Positions 30,810 through 42,098 of a stretch of DNA of 64,000 nucleotides are shown here, in pieces. Position 1 is the first letter of the stretch. Each line of letters opens with the position of its first letter. The DNA is from Macrophomina tecta (lineage: Eukaryota > Ascomycota > Dothideomycetes > Botryosphaeriales > Botryosphaeriaceae): assembly GCA_024180945.1 (NCBI GenBank), contig JAKSGN010000005.1:2604001-2668000 (forward strand), written 5' to 3'. Position numbers and translations under genes: made by a program. A model generated the notes under the pieces. That model ran no database searches. It had not been told where the DNA came from and saw only the letters and a program-made list of their open reading frames with translations.

Positions 30810-31446
30810 TCGACCAAGGACCGGGATTTTGTACGATTACGAGTGGCACATGGGGCGTTCTGGGCTTGAAGCCTTGCTTGATCATGGCGTCCTTCTGGGA
30901 CCAAAGAAACAAGAAGAATGACTTTGGAACGACAGAGTAGTTCTTCTTTTTAAACAAAAAAAAAAAAAAAAAAGGTTCTGGAAGCGACTGGCCTTAGTCG
31001 TAAAGCGCTGACGACCGAGCAGTAGTAACGGAGGTCATTGGGATGATAACAGGTAGAGGTATTCGAGAAAGCTGGAGATCGAGTCGGAGTTTCCAGGCAG
31101 TTGGATTATCATGCAGCTGTCAATGCCGGCAGCACTTCAACGTTTTGCTGCACTAGCCAACACTTTCTTCACTTTTTCTATTTTTTTCATACAAGTTAGC
31201 GGGTGATACCCAAATCAAGACATGGCACCTGCCTGAAATCCTGTGCTTTTGTTCAAGCGTCCTGCCCTGCCTCCGCCTAAACTTGAGACCGATATCGAAA
31301 TTCGTGGACCTACTATTGCGGAAATATACTGGTGATAATGTTCCCCTCGCTGGGTTCGCTTATATCGCATTACTGGTAGCGGAGGGTGGTCCATTCCTTG
31401 GGGCTCATTTTCCCTGGGTATCCATATCCCATCTCCCCTCCCCTTT
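30810..31446. other. Convergent intergenic region
   Basis: 3' flanks of two convergent genes. It contains an A-rich tract near 30,954-30,974. No gene is supported. Confidence 0.6.
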
Positions 31447-31989
31447 TCAATCCACCCCATCCCCCTCCCACGGCTCCGTCAACGTATTCTCAAACCAGCC
31501 CATCTCTCTAAACGGCAGCACCCTCGCGACAACCTTTCCCCTCACCAGCGCCAACGGCACCGGCCCATAGAGCCTCGAATCTCTCGAATGCCTCTGATTA
31601 TCGCCAGCGACCCAACAATGGCCCTCGGGCACCTGCACAACCAGCCCCTCGCCTTCGCCTGGCGTGTCTCTCAGCACGAAGTCGCCAGGCATGCCGACGA
31701 CGCGCTTGATGACGCCGTAGCCAGGCTTGAACGGGTGCTCGTAGCTGACCAAGTCGCCGACGCCGACGCTGCGCCCGCGCCGGTGCCGCTTGCTGATGAG
31801 CACCGCGTCGCCGATCGTCGATATGGTTGGCACCATCGACGCGCCGTACGTGAACTTGAGCGTGTACAGGTGCGTGCCTGCCCAGTGGAGGAGCAGCCAC
31901 GCGCAGCCGGTGTGGAAGAGGAGGCGCGGCGCGGTGAGCGGGAGGGCGCCGAAGCCCGGCAGGCGGGCGCGGAGGCGGGAGAATACCAT
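31447..31989 (-). CDS. IMP1: Mitochondrial inner membrane protease subunit 1
   Basis: Single exon, 180 residues, matching the usual IMP1 length when the ATG at 31989 is used; upstream in-frame sequence lacks family character. It belongs to the type I signal peptidase family S26. An N-terminal membrane segment (about 22-42, LLFHTGCAWLLLHW) precedes the nucleophile in FTYGASMVPTI (S51) and the general base in YGVIKRVVGMPGD (K95), forming the Ser-Lys dyad. Box E is WVAGDNQRHSRDSRLYGPVP. The protease removes sorting peptides from proteins delivered to the intermembrane space (for example cytochrome b2 in yeast), as part of the IMP complex with Imp2. It diverges from the JmjC gene with 362 bp between starts. 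Confidence 0.93.
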   Translation of the reverse strand: MVFSRLRARLPGFGALPLTAPRLLFHTGCAWLLLHWAGTHLYTLKFTYGASMVPTISTIGDAVLISKRHRRGRSVGVGDLVSYEHPFKPGYGVIKRVVGMPGDFVLRDTPGEGEGLVVQVPEGHCWVAGDNQRHSRDSRLYGPVPLALVRGKVVARVLPFREMGWFENTLTEPWEGDGVD

Positions 31990-32351
31990 CGGTGGGAGAG
32001 GTCGTGTATGCGGGATGGAGTGAAAATGTGGTGGAGGCTGGAGAGATGTTGACGTGTAGTGTGATGGGGTTTGCATGCCGGGAATGACGTGGGGCCTGGC
32101 CGGGTGATTGCCGGAGCGTGCGCAGAGATGAGATCTCATCCGACACCTTGTCGCCGAGCTGCTTCCTACGCTTCCTCCACCCACATTGTGGTGAGATTCG
32201 GGGTCGCTTGGTATCATTTGCCCGAGAAGCATTGTTGTTTGGTGTCTATGCATTGACTGATATATAATTCGCGTGCAGAAGACGGCTCACTTAACCAGGC
32301 TAGCATTTTCTCATCACAGAAACCTGCTTGACCAAACTGCGAATCTAGGAG
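31990..32351. promoter_or_regulatory. Divergent promoter region of IMP1 and the JmjC gene
   Basis: 362 bp between two opposite start codons. No TATA box or known motif stands out. It must hold the promoters and leaders of both genes. Confidence 0.5.
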
Positions 32352-33644
32352 ATGGCGTCTGGAAACAATAACGTCTCTGGAGCTGTCAAAGGTGAGCCAT
32401 TAAACACGACTCCCCTCATACATTTTGCTCCTGATGCTTTTGTTTTACTCACTAAAAATCAGATCTGATTTCCTCATACCACGAGCTAAATCCGCAGTGC
32501 GTGGACGAACTCCATGAAGAGCCCAGTCCTCTAGAATTCATGAGATACGTCGCCCAGAACCGACCGTTTGTAATCCGAGGTGCAGCATCCTCTTGGAAAT
32601 CCAACAAGACATGGAACGCTGCGTATCTGAAAGAAGTCATGGCCGGCCAACACGTCAACGTCGCCATCACTAATAAGGGAAACGCTGATGCAATCATTGA
32701 GGCCGAAAACGACGAACTCTTATTTGTGGAGCCTTATGAAAGAGAGGAATTATTCTCTGACGTGATTACCAAGATTCAGAACCAAGAGCTCGGAGGAGAA
32801 GATCCGAAGGTCATTAGATACGCGCAGACTCGTAAGTCCCACGTGCCTCTATCATATTGCAGATCGGGCATTTGATGATCGGAAGAGAATGACAACCTCC
32901 GCAATGAATACGAAAGCCTCTTTGCCGACGTACCTAAGGACATCCCCTTCTCCCGCATCGCCCTCCAGCAAAGCCCTGATGCCATCAACTTTTGGCTGGG
33001 CAGCTCACGCAGCACTACTTCCCTGCACAAGGACAATTACGAGAACATCTATGTCCAAGTTCTCGGAAAGAAGCACTTCACATTGATGCCGCCAGTAGAG
33101 GCCGCTTGTGTGAACGAGAGGGCGGTCCCGGCGGCCAAGTATGCGCCGCGGAAGGATGGTTCTGGCGATCTCGCAGAGGAAGATCTTCACGACTTGGAGG
33201 TTCAGATAGATGAGCCGGCTAGGATGGTAAACTGGGCACTGTGGGATCCGGATGAGCCAGAAGTGCGGCCAACCGGCTTTTCGAACTTGTCGCGGCCAAT
33301 CAAAGTGACGTTAGAGCCGAGTGACATGCTATATCTTCCGGCGATGTGGTAGGTTCCTTGCGGCAGTGGTTTGCGTGGGTATTTTAGACAGATTAGCCTA
33401 ACATGATGTTGAAGGTATCACAAGGTGGGTCAGAGCTGCTCCGAAGAAGGCATATGCTGCGCAGTCAACTATTGGTGAGCTGAGAACCAAAGTCCCCTTC
33501 AAGATTCGACTGTTCTGATTGACCATCAGGTATGATATGGATTTCAGCGGTTCATTCTGGTCACTGTGCGCATTTGCTAGGAGTGTGGGCGGGATTGCAA
33601 ATGGATATCCTTTGGATCAAGGAGGCGAGCAAGGACAGTCATAA
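32352..33644 (+). CDS. JmjC-domain hydroxylase, JMJD7-like
   Basis: Five exons (32352-32391, 32463-32831, 32886-33348, 33415-33474, 33530-33644) give 348 residues; all introns are GT-AG. The N-terminal half has NRPFVIRGAASSWKSNKTWN, as in JMJD7 and related JmjC hydroxylases. RIALQQSPDAINFWLGSS leads to the iron-binding HKD (H184, D186) in STTSLHKDNYENIYVQVLG, and the distal His is H293 in LYLPAMWYHKVGQS. These three residues plus a Lys/Thr pair define a 2-oxoglutarate- and Fe(II)-dependent oxygenase. Mammalian JMJD7 hydroxylates a lysine of the GTPases DRG1/2; the same role here is inference. Exon 3's acceptor is AAG at 32885; an alternative CAG at about 32862 would break the frame. Confidence 0.9.
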
Positions 33645-33965
33645 CCACACGAGAGCGGAACACAAAATCGAAAGCCATGAGCTCGAAATTGGCAGAGAGA
33701 CGAAGGTGAACGAGGCCCATCGTCTACCTGATCCGGTCTCACGTAGTCGTCATGCTTCGGAGTGACTCGTGATTGGCTCTGAATTGCCCAAATGAGCCCT
33801 GCTGGCCGTTTCGGTACCCCATGAGCTCCCACAAATGCATTGAAGAAAAGGGAAATCTGATCGGGTCTAAACCCAACCCTGCAAACATACCGAAAGGGTG
33901 CTTTTACTTCCCTCGTCACTGTACTTGCTTGCACAGACACCACCTACTTTCCTCTATGCTTCCAT
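33645..33965. other. Convergent intergenic region
   Basis: 3' flanks of the JmjC gene and the amidohydrolase. Nothing further is seen. Confidence 0.6.
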
Positions 33966-35157
33966 TCACACATCCAACTTCAATATCCTGACAGCATTCC
34001 CTCCCAGAACCGCTTCCGCCGCCTCCGCATCTCCGCCGAACGCCTCCTTAATGGCGGTATAATTCGTCTTCACGCTCAGCCATTCCGTCTCCTCTTCGTC
34101 CAGAGGCGGAAAAAAGGGATGATCCGTGCCTGTCATACGCCATCAGCATGGTTCCAACCCGTCAGTGAAAAGAGTTCTCGTCTCTTCGAAGCCGAAGCAG
34201 TCCACTAGAGGTTGACGACCATCACTTACCGAACATAATCCTGTCTTTCCCACTTGCCTCGACCGCCGCCTTCAACCCAACCTCCGAATACACAACCGCA
34301 TCCAGATAGATGTTCTTCTTCAAGACCTCCCACACACTCCTCATCTTCTCGGCCCTCCCCTCCTTCTTCAAGTGCCCATCATGCGCGATACAACTCTCAA
34401 TCCTCCCCGCCAAAAACGGCAGCGTCCCGCCCGAATGCGCAATCAACACCTCCAGTCCGCTCCACCGCTCCCACACGCCACTCAGCAGCATCCTTGTCAC
34501 CGCGATCGTCGTCTCGATCGGAAACCCGATCGCCAGCGGCAGCACATGACCATACTCGCCCGCCCTGGGCCCATACACCTCGCCCGGCAGTCCGTAATGG
34601 GGATGCAAGAACACCAGCAATCCCTGCTCCTCCAGCGCCTGCCACACGGGGTCGAGCGCCGCATCGTCGAGCCCCTTGCCCAGCCCGCTCGTCCCCATAA
34701 TCACGCCCCGGCACAGCGGCAGCGACCGCAGCCTGCGCACCTCCTCGCGCACGGCATCGGTCGGGCCCGAGAGCGGCAGCGTGGCGAAGAAGAACAGCCG
34801 CTTGGGGTGCTGCGCGCAGAGGCCTTGCAGCTCGTCGTTGAGGGCGCGCGCGGCTGCCGGGGCGTCGGCCGAGGGCAGGAAGTCGAGCCACGGGTTGGCG
34901 AGCGAGATGACCGAGGCGGCGATGCCGTGGGCATCCATGAAGGCAAGTTTTTGGCTGATGTCGTGGTACTCCGGGCCGATGGGGCGGCCGCGCGAGGTGC
35001 TCGGCGTGGAGGGCGAGTCTTCGCCGGGGAGGATGATTAGGCGGGTTGAGTCCGGGGCGTCGGGGAAGTTGCGAACGTAGGGTACGGTGGTGCGGGAGCG
35101 GAGGAGGGACATGTAGGAGGGGGGGTAGATGTGGGTGTGAACGTCGATGGTAGGCAT
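33966..35157 (-). CDS. Amidohydrolase-2 family protein, ACMSD-like decarboxylase
   Basis: Two exons: 34230-35157 and 33966-34129, with a 100-nt intron (GTAAGT...ACAG); 363 residues. The fold is the metal-dependent TIM barrel of 2-amino-3-carboxymuconate 6-semialdehyde decarboxylase: the first metal ligands are in IDVHTHIYPP (H7, H9), LVFLHPHYG (H185, H187) gives the next, VLIAHSGGTLP carries H241, and the second exon begins with the final acidic ligand in FGTDHPFF (D312). All are present, so activity is likely. Relatives decarboxylate aromatic-derived acids (ACMS, 5-carboxyvanillate, gamma-resorcylate) in the cytosol; the substrate is unknown. The gene diverges from a 2-oxoglutarate oxygenase across a 714-bp shared promoter. 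Confidence 0.88.
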
Positions 35158-35871
35158 GGTGGGCGTTTGCGTGGTGGTAGTGGGAGAAGGGGAGCAATGG
35201 GGCGGAGGAAGAGGCTATTCTCCTGCTCCTTTTTTTTTTTTTTTTTGTTCTCGGTCCTTGGTGGTGGAATTCGATGGAGAGGCTGGTTGAGAAGAGACAG
35301 TGAAGATTTGAAGTCGAAGATGAGGACAAGGGCCGGCAATCAGCCGCCGATCATGTAGCTTGTATAGGAAGGCGAATATCACCGGGCGACACCGCACGCA
35401 ACTCCAGCCTCCTCGCATCGGCAAAGACAGCAGCGAGCCGCAGCATGCATCTGGCCGACGGCGCGGCCCTCCACTCTCGCTTGCAAGGAAGTGTGGGAGT
35501 TTGGTGTACCTGCATGCATGCCCCAATGCTGCCCCTCCTGCCCTCCCTGCGCGATAAGCCCCGCATCCTTATCGCTCCACTCTCTTCCCTCTTCCCTGTT
35601 TCGGAGGCACCGCGGCGGTCCCCGATGGCTTTGAGCAGGCACGCTGAAGCTTACTTTTATCGTCTCGGATGATCTTTTTTGACTTTCGATGCGGTGCATT
35701 AGTCTGCTGATAGGACAACAGCCGCGCCGCCCCAAGGTGCTGGGCGCTGTTATCCCCTCCATTCGTCCTTATATCCCGCAGTGCGCCGCTACTAGTCCCA
35801 TATCTTTGCGAGCACTTGATCAACAGCGCCCCATCCATTCCCAGCACAGGAGAAGAGCAGCCCTCTCCACC
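35158..35871. promoter_or_regulatory. Shared promoter of amidohydrolase and 2OG oxygenase
   Basis: 714 bp between divergent start codons. Besides the GATA dyad (separate entry) there are further GATA-type strings: TTATC near 35,658 and TGATAG near 35,706. A T17 tract (35230-35246) lies in the amidohydrolase leader. Clustered GATA sites are typical of nitrogen-regulated promoters (AreA/NIT2). Confidence 0.5.
35551..35575. promoter_or_regulatory. Inverted GATA-factor dyad
   Basis: GCGATAAG (35551-35558) and its exact inverted complement CTTATCGC (35568-35575) are separated by nine bases. Paired HGATAR sites within 30 bp are the classical high-affinity arrangement for fungal GATA regulators. 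It sits between two divergent enzyme genes, about 300 bp from the oxygenase ATG. Confidence 0.55.
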
Positions 35872-37052
35872 ATGGCCTCCGCCAAAGTCGACTCCGCCGT
35901 CGAAAAAGACGACCTCTTCATCCCCGTTCGTCCCCCTTTCCACCGCCCACCTTCCCCCACCCACCTAACACTCCCCCCCAGCTCATCGACTTCTCCCAAT
36001 ACACGAGCTCCCCCGACCCCGCCGCGCGCCTCTCCACCGCCACCGCCCTCCTGCAAGGCTTCCAGCGCGCCGGCTTCGTCTACCTCAAGAACCACGGCAT
36101 CGCGCCCTCGACCATCGCCTCCGTCTTCGCGCACAGCGCCTCCTTCTTCGCGCGCCCGCAATCCCAAAAGGACGCGCTGGCCTGGTACTCGCCGCGCGCC
36201 AACCGCGGCTACGTGACGCAGGGGCGCGAGAAGGTGACGCGGGCGGACTTCGCGGGCGACGTCGACGCGCTGCGCGCGTCGGTCCCCGATCTGAAGGAGT
36301 CCATGGAGATAGGGAGGGAGGGGGAGGAGGGATGTCCGAACATGTGGCCGGATGGGTTCGACGAGGAGGGGAGGGAGTTTAAGCGAACGATGGTTGGCTT
36401 TCACGGGGAGTGTAAGGAGTTGTTTAGGAGAGTGATGGGGGCGATTGCGCTGGGGATGGGGCTGGAGGAGGGGTGGTTTGATGAGTATACGGCGCGGGGG
36501 GATAATAATTTGAGGTTGTTGCATTATCCGGCGGTGGAGAGGCGCGTGTTCAGGAGGCAGGATGGGGTCGAGCAGGTGAGGGCGGGGGAGCATTCGGATT
36601 ATGGTGGGTTGGCTTGCTCCTTCTTTGCAGCGATTCTGCGGCTGATTTCTGTGCACACAGGCTCCTTGACCTTGCTCTTCCAGGATGACCGCGGAGGTCT
36701 GCAGGTTCTGTCTCCGAAGGGGACGTTTGTCGATGCGACCCCGATCCCGGACACCATTGTCGTCAATGCTGGTGATTTGCTGGAGCGCTGGTCCAATGAT
36801 ACCATCAAGAGCACCAAGCACCGCGTAGTGGAGCCGCCGCTCAAGCCCGGTCAGCAGGAGCTTGACAAATATCCGGCTAGGTACAGCGTTGCGTACTTCT
36901 GCAACCCAGACTTCGACAAATACATCGAGGCAATCCCAGGCACGTACGAGGAGGGGAAACAAAAATATCCGGGTGTGCTAAGCGGTGATTATCTGGCTAA
37001 GAGGCTGAGCGAGACATACGGAGATCTGGACAAGTACGAGAAGAAGGCTTAA
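35872..37052 (+). CDS. 2-oxoglutarate/Fe(II) oxygenase, isopenicillin-N-synthase-like
   Basis: Three exons (35872-35925, 35982-36603, 36661-37052) give 355 residues. The N-terminal DIOX_N region has GFQRAGFVYLKNHGI and a GYVTQGREK stretch. The catalytic domain has GEHSDYGSLTLLFQD (H222, D224), distal His in STKHRVV (H279) and the co-substrate arginine in RYSVAYFC (R299). These are the complete Fe(II) triad and the R-x-S motif of the isopenicillin N synthase-like superfamily, so an active oxygenase is expected. Substrate is unknown; relatives act on small molecules, including flavonoids and hormones in plants and secondary metabolites in fungi. The first intron has a C-rich tail. Its partner across the shared promoter is an ACMSD-like decarboxylase. 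Confidence 0.92.
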
Positions 37053-37804
37053 ATGTGACGACAGGAGAATGATCGGGACGGACAAGTAAGAAATCTGAAG
37101 TCTGAGAAAGATGAGGCGATTGACCAAACAAACGCAACCAAAATGATTTTCAACCTACTCTACGTCCGCCGGACCCACTTACAAGGATGCCCCGTACGGA
37201 AAGATGGACAAATACGAGCCTTCCTTTTGCCCGCTGGTGATGATACGTGGTCCAGTGCGTTCTGGGACGATCTCAAAGTCTCCCAATCGCGGGCGTATTT
37301 AGTATTCCCCTTTTCATCAGTATGGACCGAAGTTTCGACGGTCAGCAACGAACTGGGAGAAATTCCAGTGAAATTTGAGACATTGGCCCAAGCGCTCGTC
37401 TATTGCGGGGAAGCTTCGGCTCGGAAAACGCTTCCAACGGTCGTCACCCCTTCGAAAAAGGGCAATACCCAAGCCTGGAGCTTCCCAATATATCACGCGC
37501 GGAGAAAGATGAGCACCAGCCTCTCATAGCCTGTCTTGCTCCATATCCAAACAGACCGTTGGCGGGAGTCGCAGCTGTTGGCCGGAAGCGGCCGAAGCCC
37601 CCGGAAAATTCGCTCAGGGGTCCAAAACCACACAAACTGGTCCCAGGCCCCTCTGACATACGTCCAAGACCCAAGACCGCTCTATCTAACACAAAAGCAC
37701 TGGCGAGAATCTTGCTTTACTCCAGGTTCATGAGACGAGCCCAAAACGATCAAGGTTACCGTTTCTATTATAACAAACACCAAGCTGTCAGCTTTCATCA
37801 ATAG
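37053..37804. other. Intergenic, nothing supported
   Basis: Between the oxygenase stop and the tRNA. A 128-codon open frame starts with ATG at 37143 but has no recognisable feature or codon pattern and is not called. Confidence 0.5.
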
Positions 37805-37885
37805 GGCGCTATGGCGGAGTGGTTAACGCGACAGACTAGAAATCTGTTTCCTTCGGGAGCGTAGGTTCGAGTCCTACTGGCGTCG
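37805..37885 (+). tRNA. tRNA-Ser (anticodon AGA)
   Basis: 81 nt, no intron. Acceptor stem GGCGCTA pairs with TGGCGTC, with G as the discriminator base. The D arm contains the A-box-like GAGTGGTTAACGC. The anticodon stem ACAGA/TCTGT encloses loop CTAGAAA with anticodon AGA. A long variable arm TCC-TTCG-GGA marks a class II tRNA, as expected for serine. T arm GTAGG-TTCGAGT-CCTAC contains the B box. It is followed by CTCTTTT, a Pol III-type terminator, a few bases downstream. It reads UCU serine codons (after A34-to-I editing also UCC and UCA). Confidence 0.95.
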
Positions 37886-40159
37886 AAGTACTCTTTTGCG
37901 CTCCTAGATCTTGATCAATGGCGAAAATACTTTTGGTGTTGAAGAAGGAGAGAGTGGGGGGGTGGAGGGGGGCTGGTGGACCTCGAACTGTGGGGTGGAG
38001 GCCTGCATGGAGCTCTCAGAAATTCACCACATGCTTTTTAATACTTTAAAGGACCAAAATTTCAAGTAAACAAACCGTAAAATTCTCATAGGACTTAAGG
38101 AAGATAGCTGGAAAACAATGACCGGAGCCCGCCTTCGACCGCCAGATTACCGTATGGCATGCACACATCAAAAATCGCTGCTCTTGTGTGAAGGAATGCA
38201 ATTTGAGATCCATAAATTGCCTCTGCGTTCTGGTAAAGCTGTATTGTCCTACCAAATTCACAAAGGTTCATGACGGAGACCGGGTGGACAGTGGTAACAT
38301 AGGCAAGATCAAGTAGTGCGTCGCGCCCGCATTCCCTAAGATATGCTTTCAGCTCAGAGATGAGACACATGTATGGAGTGGGAAACACACACCTCTTGAG
38401 TTGGAAAGCAAGATGCTGAGTACTGATCACTGTCTGCGGGTAACCCGGCATATGTGATCCTTGAGGTGGGCGTTAACAGATATGCTGTTAATCGGTGTCT
38501 TTGTGTCCGGCTGAGTGTTTCGGCGTAAGGGACAATTGGCAATATTGACGCTTTGTTTATGATATGCTCAAAAGGAGGATTACTTCATTGTGGACGGACT
38601 CATTGATCTCCAAATCACCTCTTCACGCCCGTTCAGTGTTGCCGGCCAGCCACGAGTCAGTGGGCAGCGGTTGCAGACAGGTACAGCCTTTTCCGTGGCT
38701 ATTGATGCATATATGCTTTTACTTTACGTGGCATTTCCTACAGGTAGCCCTAATAGCCGGAGCATTGACGAGGCATATGCGTGAGTTCCACTGTTGGCGG
38801 TAACGAGGCAGAGAGGACTGCATGAGGCGAGCTTTCACGATGCATACGTTAACTCGGCGAGTTTCGGCGCCAGGCTGATGAGAGGTGGCCGTCTAGTTCG
38901 GCGCGCCGGAATCCTTAGGCTCCGGCTGATAATTGATGCTTGCGGCCAGCATTGCGCTCATGTTCGGTAACAAAGACTTTTCAGACGATCGGCTCCTTAT
39001 TTCCGGGCTGGTGGGGACATCAGAAAGAGCAATCCAAATCTAAAGGATAGCAAGAAGAAAGGGTGAATCCGATACCGGGCTCTCTGAAGTAATGCTCAAA
39101 TTTTGTGGCAGAGAAGACTAGGGACCTAGATATCAGGCTCTGCTGATGCAAGCTGTTCTTGGAACGAGTGGTGAGGTTAGCAAACGACACGGATCTAATA
39201 ATGAAGCAATTATTCAGGTTGCGGAGATGACGAACTAGCGCGATGATCTCCCGGCGGGATCTCTGGCGCACAGGCTTCAAGAAATGTGAAGAGGCTTGAG
39301 CACATGCTGTCTTTCTCGCCCCGTCCAGCAATCAACTGCTGCGTGGGAGGTCTGCTGCACAGTGGCAAACAGGAGAAGGCGTGCTCAACATCAGCCCCTT
39401 TTCCGCATGCCTGCAAAGCGGTGAGGACGGCGGGAATAGCGGAGACGGCAAGTAGCGGAAATGAGGGTCGCAGGTGGATTCTGGATTCAGCAAGAGAATA
39501 CCGGATGCATCAGATCCGGGTAAGGCTGAGGGCTGCGAGGACGATCATTACCGGGGCATAGCGGCCGGCGAGCAGTGCAGCGACGGCCTCGTGGAGGGCC
39601 AACCCAGGACTGGAAGAGAGAGCGCGGGTGGTGGAAACACGTTTCGCAGCGAAGAGGCGGGTGGCGGACCCGCGGCGTGGTGTGGCCGCCAGCGTGCAGG
39701 AAGAGGGCGCGGCAATCCGATTGAGTTGATCGCGCTGCAGCTGTGATCCCTGACTCATCACGTGGAGGCTTTGCGCTGCTCTGCGCCACTGCACGCGACG
39801 CGATGGCCGGTCGGTGCGGTGCCTGTTCCCATTCGCATGGCGAGCCCGTAGCCGCCGCTGGTCTCACACGCTACCGCGACACCTCCCGCGCAGCCCCAGG
39901 CCCCGGCCGCGCTCTCTCGGCTCTCTCGTCCCTGACTCTGTCCAGGCCCCAGAGAAAGTCTCGTCCTGCGCCATGTCGCCGTAGCTGAGCTAACGACGCT
40001 GCGTGCTTCCTCCTACCACCGCCATCACCGCAACGCCTCCATCGCCAACCGGGCACCTGCCTATATCCCCTCTCTCCGCCACGCCGCCTTGATCCTACGC
40101 AGCCATCCCGCCCTCCGCCGCCGTTGCATCGATACCTCTCCATCTTCATCGGCCACGCG
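37886..40159. other. Large intergenic region before PFA3
   Basis: About 2.3 kb with one doubtful open frame (38095-38451, separate entry). The last 400 bp (39,760-40,159) are C-rich on the plus strand and probably the PFA3 leader. Nothing else is supported. Confidence 0.5.
38095..38451 (-). CDS. Doubtful hypothetical protein or remnant
   Basis: 118 codons from an ATG at 38451. The sequence is mixed and globular-looking (CGRDALLDLAYVTTVHPVSV, EFGRTIQLYQNAEAIYGSQ), unlike typical random frames. It has no neighbours in frame and no recognised family, and the region is otherwise gene-poor. It could be a remnant of a larger gene. Listed only because the composition looks coding. Confidence 0.25.
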   Translation of the reverse strand: MPGYPQTVISTQHLAFQLKRCVFPTPYMCLISELKAYLRECGRDALLDLAYVTTVHPVSVMNLCEFGRTIQLYQNAEAIYGSQIAFLHTRAAIFDVCMPYGNLAVEGGLRSLFSSYLP

Positions 40160-42098
40160 ATGGCCACGCTCGCTGAGCTCGCTCCCTCTCCTCCGCACTC
40201 GCCCTCCCTGACCATGCGGCGGAAGAGCTGGGCCCGTCGGTGTGAGCGCTACTGCTGCAATGTCGTGTCGTATTTTCCTCTGTGCATTGTCTATGGCCTC
40301 ACCACTTGGGCCGTGTGGGTTTCCTATAAGATTGGCGTGGAGGAGAGGCAGAGCACCGGGCGAGGTGAGCCGTGGTCTGCAGCACCCATCCTTCAGTCCG
40401 CTGACGTGCCTCCCCCCTCCAGATTACTTCTTTGCCTGGCTGGCTATGATCCTCTACTGCATGCTCAATTGGAGCTACACCACCGCCGTCTTCACCGACC
40501 CCGGCTCGCCCGTCGATCAATCCAACGGCGGCTATAGCTCCCTGCCCACCCAAGAGCTGTCGCGGCCGTACACCTCCTTCACCGTGAAGTCCAATGGCGG
40601 TCTGCGATACTGCAAGAAGTGCCAAACAAAGAAGCCGGATCGTGCGCACCATTGCTCGACCTGCAAGCGCTGCGTGCTGAAGATGGACCACCACTGCCCT
40701 TGGCTTGCTACCTGCGTCGGCTTGCGCAACTATAAAGCTTTCATGCTGTTTTTGATTTATCTTTCTCTCTTCTGCTGGGCTTGCTTCGCGCTGTCGGGCG
40801 CATGGTGTTGGAAGGAATTCACGAGCGATTCATATATGGACAGCTTGACCCCTGTCAACTACATCGTGCTGGCCGTCATCTCTGGCATTGTGGGTCTGGT
40901 TATCACCGGTTTCACCGCCTGGCACATCATGCTGGCTGCGCGCGGCCTGACCACCATCGAAAGCTTGGAGAAGACGCGGTACCTCTCCCCGCTGCGCAAA
41001 TCCATGCAGCAGCACTTCAACAGCCAAGGCCAGCGCCACTACGTCGACAGCGCCGACGGCCGCCCCGGCATCGGCGAGCAGCTCGTCGAAATCCATGCCA
41101 ACGCGCTTCCCGGCGTGATGCGTCCCGAAGAAGGCGAAGACTACCGCTCCGAATCCCCCGCGCAGCGCTCGCTGCAGCGCAACTGGGCGGACATGGAGGC
41201 GCAGCGCGAGCGCGAGCGTTACGACGAGTACCTCGACGAGCTGGACAGCGAGAAGCTGCCCAACGCCTTCGACCTCGGGTGGCGGCGCAACCTGATGCAC
41301 GTCATGGGCGAGAACCCGTGGCTGTGGGGGATCCCCGTATGCAACACGACGGGCGACGGGTGGCAGTGGGAGGCCAGCCCCAAGTGGGTGGCGGCGCGCG
41401 AGCGCATCGCCGAGGAGCGCTTCACGCAGATGCAGCGCCAGAAGGACCGTGAGCGCGCCGCCGGCTGGGGCATCGACTCCCCGCCGCTGCCCCCCTCCAG
41501 CCCGCCCCGATACACCTCCACCTACTACACCAGCCGTCCGGCTGCCCCGCCGTCCCCGCCCCTCCAGCGCCCCTCGAACCGCAACAGTAGATTCCTCACC
41601 ACCAGCAACGGCATCGCCACCGTGCCCCGCGAAGGCCGCAGAAGCCCAGGCAAGGCTGATGCCATCCTCGGCCGCGCGCCTGGCCTGTATTCGGACGACC
41701 CGGGCATGCCTGGCGTGCCGATGCAGTACATGCCCAGCCGCCAGAACGGGAACCGCGCCTCGTACGACGACCTGGACGATTTCGACGACGAAGATGAGGG
41801 CGACGAGGAGCGCGAGTACGACGAGAGCAGCGACGAGGGCGAGGCTGCGGCCAAGGAGCGGCGGAATGGAGGGAACGGCAGTGACGCACCAGGCCCTTCG
41901 AGATCGCAGCAGCACTCTGCTTCGTCCTCGACCGCAGCGGTCCCGGAGATCAAGACTGAGAATTGGAACGACTTGCCGGCAGAGATGGTGGGGAGGTCGT
42001 CGAGGGATAGGGCGAAGACGAGCAGGGGGCCGGCGGTCGCGAAGAAGATCAGGAAATCAAGGGCGGACGAGGAGTGGCAGGAGTGGGGGACGAGGTAG
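40160..42098 (+). CDS. PFA3: DHHC palmitoyltransferase, Pfa3-like
   Basis: Two exons (40160-40364, 40423-42098) give 626 residues. Four membrane helices are arranged as in DHHC enzymes: about 36-52 and 72-88 before the cysteine-rich domain, two after it. The cysteine-rich domain has [21 protein letters not shown] followed by [21 protein letters not shown], with the catalytic DHHC at 157-160. [16 protein letters not shown] downstream is typical of the fungal Pfa3 group. The C-terminal 200 residues are disordered, rich in Pro, Ser and acidic blocks. Pfa3 S-acylates proteins at the vacuole membrane, in yeast Vac8, which is needed for vacuole fusion. The start could also be ATG 40214; the first ATG is used. 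Confidence 0.92.

Noticed and set aside
37143..37529. 128-codon frame starting with ATG after the oxygenase gene
   Set aside because: No recognisable domain; amino acid sequence looks random.
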